Assembly: GCA_021800745.1 (NCBI GenBank)
Contig: JAJYYS010000004.1
Span: forward strand, 1 to 32,140
Length of the DNA stretch: 32,140 nucleotides
DNA from: a bacterium
Lineage (GTDB): Bacteria > SZUA-79 > Acidulodesulfobacterales > Acidulodesulfobacteraceae
Direction: 5' to 3'
The stretch's first letter is position 1; each line of letters begins with the position of its first letter. The position numbers were made by a program, and so were the translations under genes. Shown in pieces: positions 23,788 to 32,140 of this stretch. Under the pieces are notes generated by a model. It was not told the origin of the DNA, did not search any database, and saw only the letters and a list, made by a program, of their open reading frames with translations.

Positions 23788-25731
23788 ATGGAATTAAAAA
23801 GAAATTTCGAGGCAGATGAACTCGGCGAAAATGAATTAAAATTTTTAAAAGATATCACTAAAAAATGCCGTGCAGATATTTTAAAAATGACGACTGTTGC
23901 GGCTTCGGGACACCCGGGCGGCTCAATGTCGTCTATCGATATTTATGCCGTATTGTATGGTTTTTGCAATTTAGACCCTAAAAATCCATTCAAACCTGAA
24001 AGAGACCGTATCGTAGTAAGCCATGGACATACTTCGCCGGGGGTTTATTCGGCTCTTGGAAATTATGGATTCTTCGATGTTAACGATGCAATTATATCTT
24101 TTAGAACTGCGGGCTATCCATTTGAAGGGCATATTGAAAAAACAGTTCCTGGGGTAGAATGGGATACGGGCAACCTTGGACAAGGCCTTTCGGCGGCCTG
24201 CGGTTTTGCGTTAAGTTCAAGGCTGCATGGTTACAACAACCAGATATATTGCGTAATGGGAGACGGTGAGCAGGCGAAGGGTCAAATAGGCGAAGCGAGA
24301 AGATTTGCCGTTAAATATAAATTAAATAATCTTACCGTTATCGTCGATAAAAACGGTCTTCAAATAGGAGGTAAAACAATTGACGTTATGCCTGATAATA
24401 TTGAAGACAATTTTAAAGCAGACGGATTTCATGTTATAACGATAAACGGGCATGATTTTAACGAAATTTACTTAGCTATAAAACAGGCTCATTCAATTTC
24501 TTCTCCTGTAGCTATAATAGCGCATACTGTTATGGGAAAGGGTGTTTCTTTTATGGAAAATCAGGAAAAATTTCACGGCGCAACGCTCAATGTCGAAGAT
24601 TGCAGGAAAGCTCTTGCAGAGATAGGAGAAAAAGACGATTTGGACGAAATTATAAATAAAAAGAAAGCCGGTTTTAACATAAAACCACTTCCGAAAAGAA
24701 ACATCAACTTTTTAATATTAAAAGACAACGGGGGGGGAATAATTTACACCCGCGAAAAAAATACGGACAATCGTTCGGCTTTTGGAAATGCGCTTGTAGA
24801 TATCGCAAATACCTTTAAGAAAAAAAACGGCGGACAAAAAAATATTCCTTTCGCGGTGTTCGACTGCGACCTTGAAGGCTCGGTTAAAACGGGTGCTTTC
24901 AGAAAAGATTTTCCCGATAACTTTTTTGAATCCGGCATTCAGGAACATAACACTGCGGTTATATCCGGCGCATTATCTACCGAAAATATACTAACCTTTT
25001 TCGCCGATTTCGGAGTTTTCGGAGTAGATGAAGTTTATAACCAGCAAAGATTAAACGACATAAACGATTCTAATCTTAAAGTAGTATGCACTCATTGCGG
25101 TATAGACGTAGGGGAAGACGGCAAGACCCACCAGTGCATAGATTACTTCGGGCTTCTTAACTCCGCTTTCGGATTTAAGGTTATACTGCCCGCCGACCCT
25201 AACCAGACCGACAGGGCAACGCGTTACATAGCATCGCATGAAGGAAATTTCGGACTTATAATGGGCAGGTCTATTATCCCGGTTATACTTGACGAAAACG
25301 GAAATCCGTTCTTCGGAGAAGGCTATGAGTTCAAATACGGCAAAATGGACGCAATAAGAAACGGAAGAGACGTTGCGGTGATATCTACCGGCAATATGCT
25401 TGCGCATGCGCTGAAAGGATGCGAGATGTTGAAAAAAGACGGTATAAACCCGATGCTTTTAAACGTTTCCTGTCCCAGCGACATAGATGCGGAAGACCTG
25501 CTTCTCGCGGCAAAAACCGGCTTTATAGTTACTATCGAAGACCACAACGTCAAAACCGGCGTAGGAACGGCAATAGGTTCTTTGCTTGCCGAAAACGGCA
25601 TCTCCGTTAAATTCAGAAAAATGGGAGCCAGATTTTACAGTTCGTCAGGCAAGCCGGAAGACCTATACAGGCTGGCTGGTTTGTCCCCCGAAGATTTGTA
25701 CGGATTCATAAAAAAAGAATTAAATAAATAA
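23788..25731 (+). CDS. tkt: transketolase
   Basis: 647-residue thiamine-diphosphate enzyme of one chain. Features: AASGHPGGSMSSIDIYAVLY, RIVVSHGHTSPGVYSAL, the cofactor motif GDGEQAKGQIGEARR reaching to DKNGLQ, the pyrimidine-binding Glu in FFESGIQEHNTAVISGAL, and a complete C-terminal domain (GMTSIED-like TIEDHNVKTGVG). It moves two-carbon units between pentose and other sugar phosphates. GAGGA precedes the ATG. A G8 run at 24730-24737 lies in frame within the linker (DNGGGIIY) between the two halves. The stop is 8 bp from the convergent zwf stop, so the two transcripts probably overlap. Confidence 0.95.
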   Translation: MELKRNFEADELGENELKFLKDITKKCRADILKMTTVAASGHPGGSMSSIDIYAVLYGFCNLDPKNPFKPERDRIVVSHGHTSPGVYSALGNYGFFDVNDAIISFRTAGYPFEGHIEKTVPGVEWDTGNLGQGLSAACGFALSSRLHGYNNQIYCVMGDGEQAKGQIGEARRFAVKYKLNNLTVIVDKNGLQIGGKTIDVMPDNIEDNFKADGFHVITINGHDFNEIYLAIKQAHSISSPVAIIAHTVMGKGVSFMENQEKFHGATLNVEDCRKALAEIGEKDDLDEIINKKKAGFNIKPLPKRNINFLILKDNGGGIIYTREKNTDNRSAFGNALVDIANTFKKKNGGQKNIPFAVFDCDLEGSVKTGAFRKDFPDNFFESGIQEHNTAVISGALSTENILTFFADFGVFGVDEVYNQQRLNDINDSNLKVVCTHCGIDVGEDGKTHQCIDYFGLLNSAFGFKVILPADPNQTDRATRYIASHEGNFGLIMGRSIIPVILDENGNPFFGEGYEFKYGKMDAIRNGRDVAVISTGNMLAHALKGCEMLKKDGINPMLLNVSCPSDIDAEDLLLAAKTGFIVTIEDHNVKTGVGTAIGSLLAENGISVKFRKMGARFYSSSGKPEDLYRLAGLSPEDLYGFIKKELNK

Positions 25732-25739
25732 TACGAACA

Positions 25740-27236
25740 TTAATTATTCCAGCTTCTGCCGTCGGAATTAATAAGGGCGTCGGCCTCTTTAGGGCCGAAC
25801 GACCCGGCTTCATAATTGGGAAAGACGGGGGTTCCGGTTTTGGACCAGCCGTTAATTACAGATGTAATCAACTGCCATGCAATGAGCATATCGTCGTATC
25901 TAGCAAAAAGAGTCTGGTCGCCTACTATTACATCGTATATAAGCCTCTCGTATGCTTCGGGCGGCGAAAGTTTAAACGACGATTTATAATTAAACACCAT
26001 ATTGACCGGTTCTATATCGAGTTTAAACCCTGGGGTTTTGGCTCCGAAATTTATCGCTATCCCTTCGTTAGGCTGAATAGTTATAATTATAGAGTTTTGT
26101 TTTATATTTTCTATTCCGATTTTCGCAAACAAGCTGTAGGGCAATTTTTTAAAGAAAATAGCTATCTCGGTTTTATGCATTTTAAGCCTTTTGCCCGACC
26201 TTAAATAAAAAGGCACTCCCGCCCACCTGTAATTATCTATAAAAAGCTTCATGGCGGCATAAGTTTCGGTAAGCGTATCGGAAGGCACTCCTTCTTCTTC
26301 CTTATAGCTTAAAACCTGTTTCGCAGCTATTATTCCCCTGTCGTACTGCCCCCTGACCGTATAATTTTTTATATCGTTCAAACTGAGCGGCCTGACGCTT
26401 TTTAAAAGTTTCACTTTCTCGTTTCTTAAATCGTCCGCATCCGGAAGCGGAGGAGGTTCTATTGCAACGAGCGACAGCAACTGCATCATATGGTTCTGCA
26501 TCATATCTCTGATAATGCCGGCTTTATCGAAGTAGCCCGCCCTGAAACCCACGCCTATAGACTCTAAGGCAGATATCTGAATATGGTCTATAAACCTATT
26601 ATTCCATATAGGCTCAAAAATAGCGTTTGCAAATCTGAACGCAAGTATATTCTGTACTGTCTCTTTCCCAAGATAATGGTCTATCCTGTAAACCTCTTCC
26701 TCCTTAAAAACCGAAAGAATTTTGCCGTTTAAATTTTTTGCGCTTTCATAATCGTAACCGAAAGGTTTTTCTATGACTATTCTCGAAAAGCCGTCTCCTT
26801 TATATTCGGCGGAAGTAAGTTTTGCGTTGTCGATTCCGTTTATTACGTCGATATAAACGCTAGGCGGGGTGGAAAGATAATAAACCACGTTTTTAGGCAT
26901 ATTATATTCTTTTGCTTTAGACGCTATAAAAACGCCTAATTCATGATAGCTTGAATCGCCTCCGTATTCGGAAGTTAAATAAAATACATGTTTGGAAAAG
27001 TTTGAAAATTCGTCTTCGTCTATAGGTTTCTTTCTGCAATTTACGTTTAAGGAATCAAAGATAGTTTTTCTAAAAGCGGTATCGTCCTGCTTAGTCCTTG
27101 CAAAACCGACTATAAAGAAATTATCGGGAAAAAACCCGTCTTCCCATAAGCTGTATAATGCGGGAAATATTTTTATGTGCGCTAAATCGCCGCTTGCTCC
27201 GAATATTACCATTACTGAAGGTTTCATCTCAGCCAT
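25740..27236 (-). CDS. zwf: glucose-6-phosphate 1-dehydrogenase
   Basis: 498 residues, normal length. The NADP-binding start VMVIFGASGDLAHIKIFPAL, the substrate/active-site motif RIDHYLGKETVQNILAFRFA and NRFIDHIQISALESIGVGFR are all canonical. It makes 6-phosphogluconolactone and NADPH, the entry to the oxidative pentose-phosphate pathway. A second in-frame ATG at codon 4 is possible; GAGGCGG precedes the first. It is the last gene of a leftward run with the cyclase-like hydrolase and gnd. No separate lactonase (pgl) gene is seen in the window; whether the cyclase-like neighbour does that step is open. Confidence 0.96.
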   Translation of the reverse strand: MAEMKPSVMVIFGASGDLAHIKIFPALYSLWEDGFFPDNFFIVGFARTKQDDTAFRKTIFDSLNVNCRKKPIDEDEFSNFSKHVFYLTSEYGGDSSYHELGVFIASKAKEYNMPKNVVYYLSTPPSVYIDVINGIDNAKLTSAEYKGDGFSRIVIEKPFGYDYESAKNLNGKILSVFKEEEVYRIDHYLGKETVQNILAFRFANAIFEPIWNNRFIDHIQISALESIGVGFRAGYFDKAGIIRDMMQNHMMQLLSLVAIEPPPLPDADDLRNEKVKLLKSVRPLSLNDIKNYTVRGQYDRGIIAAKQVLSYKEEEGVPSDTLTETYAAMKLFIDNYRWAGVPFYLRSGKRLKMHKTEIAIFFKKLPYSLFAKIGIENIKQNSIIITIQPNEGIAINFGAKTPGFKLDIEPVNMVFNYKSSFKLSPPEAYERLIYDVIVGDQTLFARYDDMLIAWQLITSVINGWSKTGTPVFPNYEAGSFGPKEADALINSDGRSWNN

Positions 27237-27289
27237 TTATCCGCCTCTAATTTTATATTATTAAATAAATTTATTACGATAAAGGTAAT

Positions 27290-27916
27290 CTATTTTTCCA
27301 GTATCACTCTTGCCGGAGCGCCGTTAGAATCTTTTATCTTGAGGGGAAGAGCTATAAGTTTATAATCGCCCGCCGCCGCATTAAAAAGATTAAGTCCCTC
27401 AATTACGATAATGCCTGCACCCAATAAAGTTTTGTGGGTATCGTGGCCGACATGGTAACCCTCTACGGAAAGATAATCGACGCCGACAAGAACTACTCCT
27501 TTTTCTACCATATATTTCGATGCTTCCGGATTAACGCAAACATAATCAGTGCGGAAATTTTTATCGGCGTTATTTATCCACTCGGAATTTTTTGTTTTAA
27601 AAAGAAGCCTGTCTCCTTTATTTATATTTAAAGGCTCTAAAAATTCCTTCGATATGGGCGAAACATCGGGGGGTACCTCTATTACCCTGCACTGCCCGAT
27701 AAGTTTATTTATATCAAGTCTGTCTATTCCTATTCCTTCGTCGATAAAATGGCGCGGAGCATCTATATGGGTTCCTGTATGCACTCCGCAGGTAATTTTG
27801 CTGTTATTTGAGGCTGACCCTTTTTTTATTTCCGAATAGTTGTCTATTTTAACCTCGGGATCGCTCGGCCAGTGAAGCATTCCATCCGTTATTTCCATAC
27901 TGACGTCTATAAACAT
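27290..27916 (-). CDS. cyclase/kynurenine-formamidase-family hydrolase
   Basis: 208-residue metal-dependent hydrolase with the family motif H-x-G-T-H-x-D-x-P-x-H at 46-56 (GVHTGTHIDAPRHF). Further conserved blocks are LLFKTKNSEW and VLVGVDYLSVEGYHVGHDTH. Members hydrolyse amides and lactone-like bonds (kynurenine formamidase, isatin hydrolase). It lies between gnd and zwf, 17 nt after gnd, with GAGGATA before its ATG. In that place the missing pathway step is hydrolysis of 6-phosphogluconolactone, which is speculation worth testing. Family assignment is firm, substrate unknown. Confidence 0.88.
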   Translation of the reverse strand: MFIDVSMEITDGMLHWPSDPEVKIDNYSEIKKGSASNNSKITCGVHTGTHIDAPRHFIDEGIGIDRLDINKLIGQCRVIEVPPDVSPISKEFLEPLNINKGDRLLFKTKNSEWINNADKNFRTDYVCVNPEASKYMVEKGVVLVGVDYLSVEGYHVGHDTHKTLLGAGIIVIEGLNLFNAAAGDYKLIALPLKIKDSNGAPARVILEK

Positions 27917-27933
27917 AATAAATATCCTCTTTT

Positions 27934-28827
27934 TTATTTATGTATAGGATGTCCGCCGAATTGATGCCTTAACGCCGCCAGCATTCTTGCCGCAAAAGAA
28001 TTTTCCTGTCTAGACCTGAACCGCATAAATACGGAATCCGCCAAAACGGGCGCGGGAACTGCTTTGTCTATAGCTTCATGGAGAGTCCACCGTCCTTCTC
28101 CCGAATCGTCGACGACAGGTTTAAGATTGGCCAGCTCCGGGTCTTCTTTCAGTGCGTTATTCGCTAGTTCTAACAGCCATGAACGCACTACCGATGCGTG
28201 ATTCCATAAATCGGAAACCCTCTCTAAGTTTATATCGAAATCGCTGGCTTTCATAATTTCGAAACCTTCCGCATACGCTTCCATCATACCGTATTCTATA
28301 GCGTTATGAACCATTTTTACGAAATGTCCAGAACCATGGGGGCCGGTATGCAGATAGCCGTTTTCAGGCGCAAGAGTTTTAAAAACAGGCTCGCAGTGCT
28401 TAAAAGTTTCATCTTCTCCGCCTATCATAGAACAGTAGCCGTTCTTTAATCCCCAAATGCCGCCGCTTGTACCGCAGTCCATAAATTTAATATCTTTTTC
28501 GCTGCAAATTTTTGCCCTTCTGATAGAGTCTTTGTAATATGAATTGCCGCCGTCTATTATTATGTCCCCTTTTTGAGAGTATTGCAGAACTTCGCTTAGC
28601 ATATCGTCGGTAGGCTGTCCTGCCGGAACCATAAGCCATACAACCCTAGGAGCAGAGAGTTTTCCCATAAATTCTTCAACCGAGTTAGAACCTATAGCTC
28701 CTTTGTTTACAACCATCTCTTCTTTGGAAACGGTTCTGTTGAAAACCGCTACCCTGTGCCCGCCTTCCAGCAGCCTTAGCACCATATTCATTCCCATTCT
28801 GCCTAGGCCTATCATTCCAATTTCCAT
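27934..28827 (-). CDS. gnd: 6-phosphogluconate dehydrogenase, decarboxylating (short type)
   Basis: 297 residues, the shorter YqeC/GndA-type enzyme, not the 470-residue form. The nucleotide-binding start MIGLGRMGMNMVLRL, the substrate motif DCGTSGGIWGLKNGYCSMIG and the catalytic lysine in HFVKMVHNAIEYGMM are present. The end is MRFRSRQENSFAARMLAALR then HQFGGHPIHK, as in this subfamily. It makes ribulose-5-phosphate and reduced cofactor; short forms often prefer NAD, not tested here. It is followed by the cyclase-like gene and zwf, with slipin upstream at 36 nt, so probably one transcript. Confidence 0.95.
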   Translation of the reverse strand: MEIGMIGLGRMGMNMVLRLLEGGHRVAVFNRTVSKEEMVVNKGAIGSNSVEEFMGKLSAPRVVWLMVPAGQPTDDMLSEVLQYSQKGDIIIDGGNSYYKDSIRRAKICSEKDIKFMDCGTSGGIWGLKNGYCSMIGGEDETFKHCEPVFKTLAPENGYLHTGPHGSGHFVKMVHNAIEYGMMEAYAEGFEIMKASDFDINLERVSDLWNHASVVRSWLLELANNALKEDPELANLKPVVDDSGEGRWTLHEAIDKAVPAPVLADSVFMRFRSRQENSFAARMLAALRHQFGGHPIHK

Positions 28828-28863
28828 TTTGCAATCTCCTGTTTTAAAATCCGCATTATTATA

Positions 28864-29634
28864 TTATTTGGAAACGCCGTTACCAAAGCTTTTTCCTACT
28901 TCCCTGATAATATCGAGCGGTATAGGCATAATCATAGTCGTATTATTGGTCGATGAAATTTCGTTAAGCGTTTGTAAATAGCGCAACTGAAGGGCCATGG
29001 GATTTTCGGCTATAATTTTAGCCGCATCGCTCAATCTCTGCGCCGCCTGAAATTCGCCGTCGGCGTTGATTATTTTAGCTCTTCTGTCCCTTTCCGCCTC
29101 TGCCTGCCTTGCCATCGCCCTCTGCATATCCTGCGGCAGGTCTATCTGCTTAAGCTCTACTACCGTAACTTTAATACCCCAGGAGCCGGTATGCTTATCC
29201 AATATATCCTGAATCTCCATATTTATTTTTTCCCTTTCCGATAAAAGTTTATCGAGTTCTCCCTCGCCGCATACGCTTCTTAAGGTTGTCTGGGCTAACT
29301 GGGATACCGCATAATTATAATCGTAAACCTGGACTATGGCGTTTAAAGGATCTACCACTTTATAATATACTACCGCGCTGATTTTTAGAGTTACGTTATC
29401 CTTTGTAATAACGTCCTGAGGCGGAACGTCAAGCGTTATTATCCTTAAGGTTACCCTGACCATTCTATCTATCACCGGCCATAAAAGTATCAAACCCGGA
29501 CCCTTAACCCTGATTGCCCTGCCCAGCCTGAAAATAACCGCCCTGTCGTATTCGTTTATAATTCTTACCGCATTTAAAATTATAATAACCGCGACGATTA
29601 TTATAACCGCAAAGAAAATCGAACCCGTATCCAT
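28864..29634 (-). CDS. slipin / stomatin-like SPFH protein
   Basis: 256 residues from the ATG at 29634, chosen because GGAGGA lies 5 nt upstream and the next residues [20 protein letters not shown] give the expected single N-terminal helix. The extension to 29721 lacks a ribosome site. The SPFH domain follows: [40 protein letters not shown] and [20 protein letters not shown]. Slipins form membrane rings and microdomains. The NfeD-type protein is encoded 104 bp upstream, the usual partner. A role in membrane quality control is family knowledge. Confidence 0.92.
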   Translation of the reverse strand: MDTGSIFFAVIIIVAVIIILNAVRIINEYDRAVIFRLGRAIRVKGPGLILLWPVIDRMVRVTLRIITLDVPPQDVITKDNVTLKISAVVYYKVVDPLNAIVQVYDYNYAVSQLAQTTLRSVCGEGELDKLLSEREKINMEIQDILDKHTGSWGIKVTVVELKQIDLPQDMQRAMARQAEAERDRRAKIINADGEFQAAQRLSDAAKIIAENPMALQLRYLQTLNEISSTNNTTMIMPIPLDIIREVGKSFGNGVSK

Positions 29635-29738
29635 ATATCCTCCAGAATCTTTGAAACACTTCACATACAGGTTTACACCTACCGCTTTCGCATGCCGAAG
29701 ACAGGCGGATAAGCAAAACATTCAATGAAGCGATTAAT

Positions 29739-30194
29739 TTATTTTGTATTTCCTATAGGTTTGACTTTAAGCCTGAGTTTGCTATCTACTTCCGTTATGA
29801 CCACTTTAGAGCCTTTAACTATTTCGTTATCGGAAAAAGCCGTCCATAGTTCGCCGTTTATAAAAATTTTGCCTTCCCCTCCTTCTTTAATATCTTTGGC
29901 AACTTCTCCTTCCTGGTTTATTAAAGCAGCTCCGCCTGTTTTTACTTTTGCCCTATAAGCTTTATATCCTAAGTAAACAAAAATGGAAACGAACACGGTT
30001 AAAGTAATATAGGTAGGCAGGACAATCCTTATGAAAAAGGCGGGGACGGCATGCATAACGGAAAACAGAATAACGGTTCCAACTACAAAAAGAATCGCTC
30101 CGGCGGCCGTAAAAACGCCGTAGCTCATTGCAAAGAAATCTGTAACGACTAATACAAAAGCAAAAAATATTAAGGAGTCCGCTAAATAAGCCAT
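29739..30194 (-). CDS. short NfeD-family membrane protein
   Basis: 151 residues: three hydrophobic segments (about 5-24, 27-47, 54-75) and a C-terminal OB-fold part (about 85-148) with ALINQEGEVAKDIKEGGEGK and IFINGELWTAFSDNEIVKGS, typical of NfeD. The ClpP-like protease part of long NfeD proteins is absent, so this is the short NfeD1b-type form that partners slipin, which is the next gene. No good ribosome site precedes the ATG at 30194, but upstream in-frame alternatives are worse. Confidence 0.88.
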   Translation of the reverse strand: MAYLADSLIFFAFVLVVTDFFAMSYGVFTAAGAILFVVGTVILFSVMHAVPAFFIRIVLPTYITLTVFVSIFVYLGYKAYRAKVKTGGAALINQEGEVAKDIKEGGEGKIFINGELWTAFSDNEIVKGSKVVITEVDSKLRLKVKPIGNTK

Positions 30195-30269
30195 ATTAAA
30201 ATTCTTGATGATTTAAATAAGAATATTTTATTTTTAACCGATATGGATATTATATACCAATTTTTTAAA

Positions 30270-30995
30270 TTAATTTTTAAAATATAATCCTCTTATTTTT
30301 TTCATATCTTCCCATGTTTCTCTTTTAGCGCTCGGATTTCTTAGTAAATACGAAGGGTGATACGTCGGTATTACCGTTATACCTTCATAATTAAACTCCC
30401 TGCCTCTTACCGAAGATATGGCACCTTTATCGTTTCCGATAATAAATTCGGTAGCGAATTTTCCCAGCGTGCAAATTATTTCGGGTTTAATTATTGAAAT
30501 CTGCTCCTTAAGAAACGGGACGCACAAGCTTATTTCGTCATTCATAGGATTTCTGTTATCGGGAGGTCTGCATTTTATTATATTTGCGATATAAACGTCT
30601 TCTCTTTTCAAATTTATAGATTCTATTATTTTAGTCAGAAGCTGTCCCGCCCTTCCAACAAAAGGCCTTCCCGTATTGTCTTCTTCGGCGCCGGGAGCTT
30701 CTCCTATAAACATAAGTTTGCTTTCGGGACTGCCTTCTCCGAAAACTATCCGCTTGCGCTCAATGCTTAACCTGCACTTTACGCATTCGTTTACCTTAAC
30801 GTCCTTTAAAAATTTTAACATATCGGATTTCGAAGCTTTGGAATCCTTTCCGGTTTTATTTTCGGTTTTGATTTGCAATCCGGCTTTGACTTTCATATTA
30901 TTTTTTAATGCGGACATTATTGTAAAACTTTCTTTATTGTCTGTAATAAAAGATTTTATATCTTCAAAAAATTGTTTTAATTCGATTTCTTTCAC
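30270..30995 (-). CDS. family-4 uracil-DNA glycosylase (Fe-S)
   Basis: 241 residues. The motif GEAPGAEEDNTGRPFVGRAG (98-117) and the late YHPSYLLRNPSAKRETW are those of family-4 UDG. Four cysteines (71, 74, 142, 158) in the CxxC, KCRPP and LCVPFL contexts bind a [4Fe-4S] cluster. It removes uracil from DNA. The first 60 residues are a charged extension not needed for the fold. Its ATG overlaps the iorB stop (ATGA), so it is co-translated with the ferredoxin-dependent oxidoreductase genes, an odd functional mix. Confidence 0.94.
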   Translation of the reverse strand: MKEIELKQFFEDIKSFITDNKESFTIMSALKNNMKVKAGLQIKTENKTGKDSKASKSDMLKFLKDVKVNECVKCRLSIERKRIVFGEGSPESKLMFIGEAPGAEEDNTGRPFVGRAGQLLTKIIESINLKREDVYIANIIKCRPPDNRNPMNDEISLCVPFLKEQISIIKPEIICTLGKFATEFIIGNDKGAISSVRGREFNYEGITVIPTYHPSYLLRNPSAKRETWEDMKKIRGLYFKN

Positions 30996-31609
30996 AGTTT
31001 TAAGCCTAATTTGAAAGCTTTCAAATTATTTTCGGAGCCTTTTCCTATCTTCAGGATATTTTCTATAGCGGTAATTTCTATAGGAATAACGGCCTTTGCA
31101 AAGAGAGCGCCTAACGCTATTATATTTTTTTGCGTAAGCGAATTAAAATTTTCCATGGAAATCCCGTCGAAATCATAATAAAATATATTTTCGGTTATTT
31201 TCATTAACTCGGAAACGATAAAAGATATTTCGGGATACGAGGTTTGTCCCATTCTGACGCTTATGGGAATATGGGGGGTTTCATTGAAGATTACTATCGA
31301 ATTTTTATTGAGATAGCACGCACCCCTTAAAGTTTCTAAAGGCTCTAACGATATAAGGGCGTCTGCGCCTCCCGATTCTATCATAGGGGAATGCATACTT
31401 TTTCTCGGGTCTTTCATTTCGGATTCGTTTTCGTAAAATATATATTTTACGAAAGTTTCGACATAGCCTTCCCTCTGGGCGCCGCCTCTTCTTTCGGAAC
31501 CGGACACGTCCTGCAAATCAGAACTTAATGCGGCATTTTTCATTACGGTTCCCATTGTTATAATTCCCTGTCCGCCGAGACCGACTATTGCAATATTGAA
31601 TTTTTTCAT
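30992..31609 (-). CDS. iorB: indolepyruvate:ferredoxin oxidoreductase, beta subunit
   Basis: 205 residues with the gamma-domain start NIAIVGLGGQGIITMGTVM and the conserved DVSGSERRGGAQREGYV and LISLEPLETLRG. With IorA it oxidatively decarboxylates arylpyruvates from aromatic amino acids to aryl-acetyl-CoA, reducing ferredoxin, in anaerobic or microaerobic cells. It lies 19 bp downstream of iorA and overlaps the uracil-DNA glycosylase gene by 4 nt. Normal length and complete. Confidence 0.93.
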   Translation of the reverse strand: MKKFNIAIVGLGGQGIITMGTVMKNAALSSDLQDVSGSERRGGAQREGYVETFVKYIFYENESEMKDPRKSMHSPMIESGGADALISLEPLETLRGACYLNKNSIVIFNETPHIPISVRMGQTSYPEISFIVSELMKITENIFYYDFDGISMENFNSLTQKNIIALGALFAKAVIPIEITAIENILKIGKGSENNLKAFKLGLKL

Positions 31610-31628
31610 ATATTATTTTTTATCATAT

Positions 31629-32138
31629 TCATAAATTAATCCGGACTTCGTTAGAATCTTCTTCCGCAGATTTAATTTCGGCTCTTTGCCGTAATTTAAA
31701 TTCGGTTTTTAAATCGAATTCGACTTTGCGTATAGCGCTGTTAGGACATATTTCATAGCAGACGCCGCATTTTACGCAGGAAGCAGGGTCTATATAGTAA
31801 TAATCGCTACCCGTTTCTTCGTCTTTCATTAAAATAATAGCCGGACATGCAAGTTCGACGAAACATTCGTTGCATTTTACGCATCTCGCCTTTTGAATCT
31901 CGTATAAAGATTCTCCGGTTTCCGGAAATCCGTACACTTTTTTATTTAAAATCTTATTTCTTCTGGCTTCCTGCAGAATACATTCCCTTTTAGCGATTAT
32001 CACTTTCACGCCTGGTTCTTTCAATGCGCTTTTAATCTGGGACGCAAATCTTTTTACGCTGTTTGGGTCAAGGCTTTTTACGTAAGAAACGCCGAGGGAT
32101 TTTACTAAATCTTTTAAATTTAAAACATTTGCGGAAGG
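31629..32138 (-). CDS. iorA: indolepyruvate:ferredoxin oxidoreductase, alpha subunit, C-terminal part
   Basis: About 169 C-terminal residues; the frame is open to the window edge, so the start lies outside. An internal TTG at 32024 is not the start, because upstream residues (DLVKSLGVSYVKSLDPNSVK) match IorA. Two [4Fe-4S] motifs follow: CVKCNECFVELACP (first cluster, with five residues before the last Cys) and CVKCGVCYEICP (standard). The conserved KVIIAKRECIL segment precedes them. It forms the catalytic subunit with the IorB encoded next. Confidence 0.93.
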   Translation of the reverse strand, partial: PSANVLNLKDLVKSLGVSYVKSLDPNSVKRFASQIKSALKEPGVKVIIAKRECILQEARRNKILNKKVYGFPETGESLYEIQKARCVKCNECFVELACPAIILMKDEETGSDYYYIDPASCVKCGVCYEICPNSAIRKVEFDLKTEFKLRQRAEIKSAEEDSNEVRINL

Positions 32139-32140
32139 TT

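Noticed and set aside
24730..24737. G8 run in transketolase as a second phase-variable tract
   Set aside because: The run is short, frames beyond it are not coding-like, and switching off transketolase makes little sense. It is kept only as a possible error site.

Overview
AT-rich window from what looks like a Gram-negative bacterium with an anaerobic or microaerobic side to its metabolism. An outer-membrane beta-barrel protein ends in Phe, indolepyruvate:ferredoxin oxidoreductase genes are present, and there is an NfeD/slipin pair. A lineage near the deltaproteobacteria (for example the acid-sediment Acidulodesulfobacterales) would fit, but that is a guess from gene content and nothing here proves it.

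Layout. (1) 1-5345, left flank: end of a Ni/Co permease, an outer-membrane protein, an acetate-type transporter, then a decayed aldehyde-reduction locus. That locus has a yqhD-like alcohol dehydrogenase with a large internal deletion, an intact aldo/keto reductase, and the last codons of an AraC-type regulator. Two fragments of tyrosine-integrase 5' ends (near 2811 and 5180) lie here. (2) 5346-21444, a genomic island of about 16 kb in tRNA-His. An intact tRNA-His(GTG) sits at the right end beside a tyrosine integrase reading leftward, and a 48-nt exact copy of the tRNA 3' part marks the left end. (3) 21474-32140, chromosomal housekeeping: DoxX, a stand-alone LigD-type phosphoesterase, transaldolase, transketolase, glucose-6-phosphate dehydrogenase, 6-phosphogluconate dehydrogenase, a cyclase-family hydrolase, slipin and NfeD, a family-4 uracil-DNA glycosylase, IorB and the end of IorA. 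Transaldolase, transketolase, Zwf and Gnd together make most of a pentose-phosphate pathway.

The island is a defence island. From left to right it carries HicBA; a replication-organiser-like protein; an excisionase-like HTH protein; a stretch that could fold as a structured RNA with a terminator; a second, Integrase_1-type recombinase; an AAA ATPase plus subtilase pair of the IetAS type; a leftward operon of XRE regulator, EcoRI-family adenine methyltransferase, DUF262-HNH protein and AAA_13 (RloC-like) ATPase; and a TIR-like protein followed by a small three-helix membrane protein.

The strongest new observation is in the methyltransferase. A run of 14 G on the coding strand lies after codon 333. 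All three reading frames beyond the run stay open long enough to give three different C-termini, and each carries the same kind of terminal motif (YFRILIR, YARLFIKR or FKRLFIKR). The stop codon of one tail overlaps the start of the conserved block of the next. This looks like a three-position slippage switch that exchanges the methyltransferase C-terminal module instead of a plain on/off switch.
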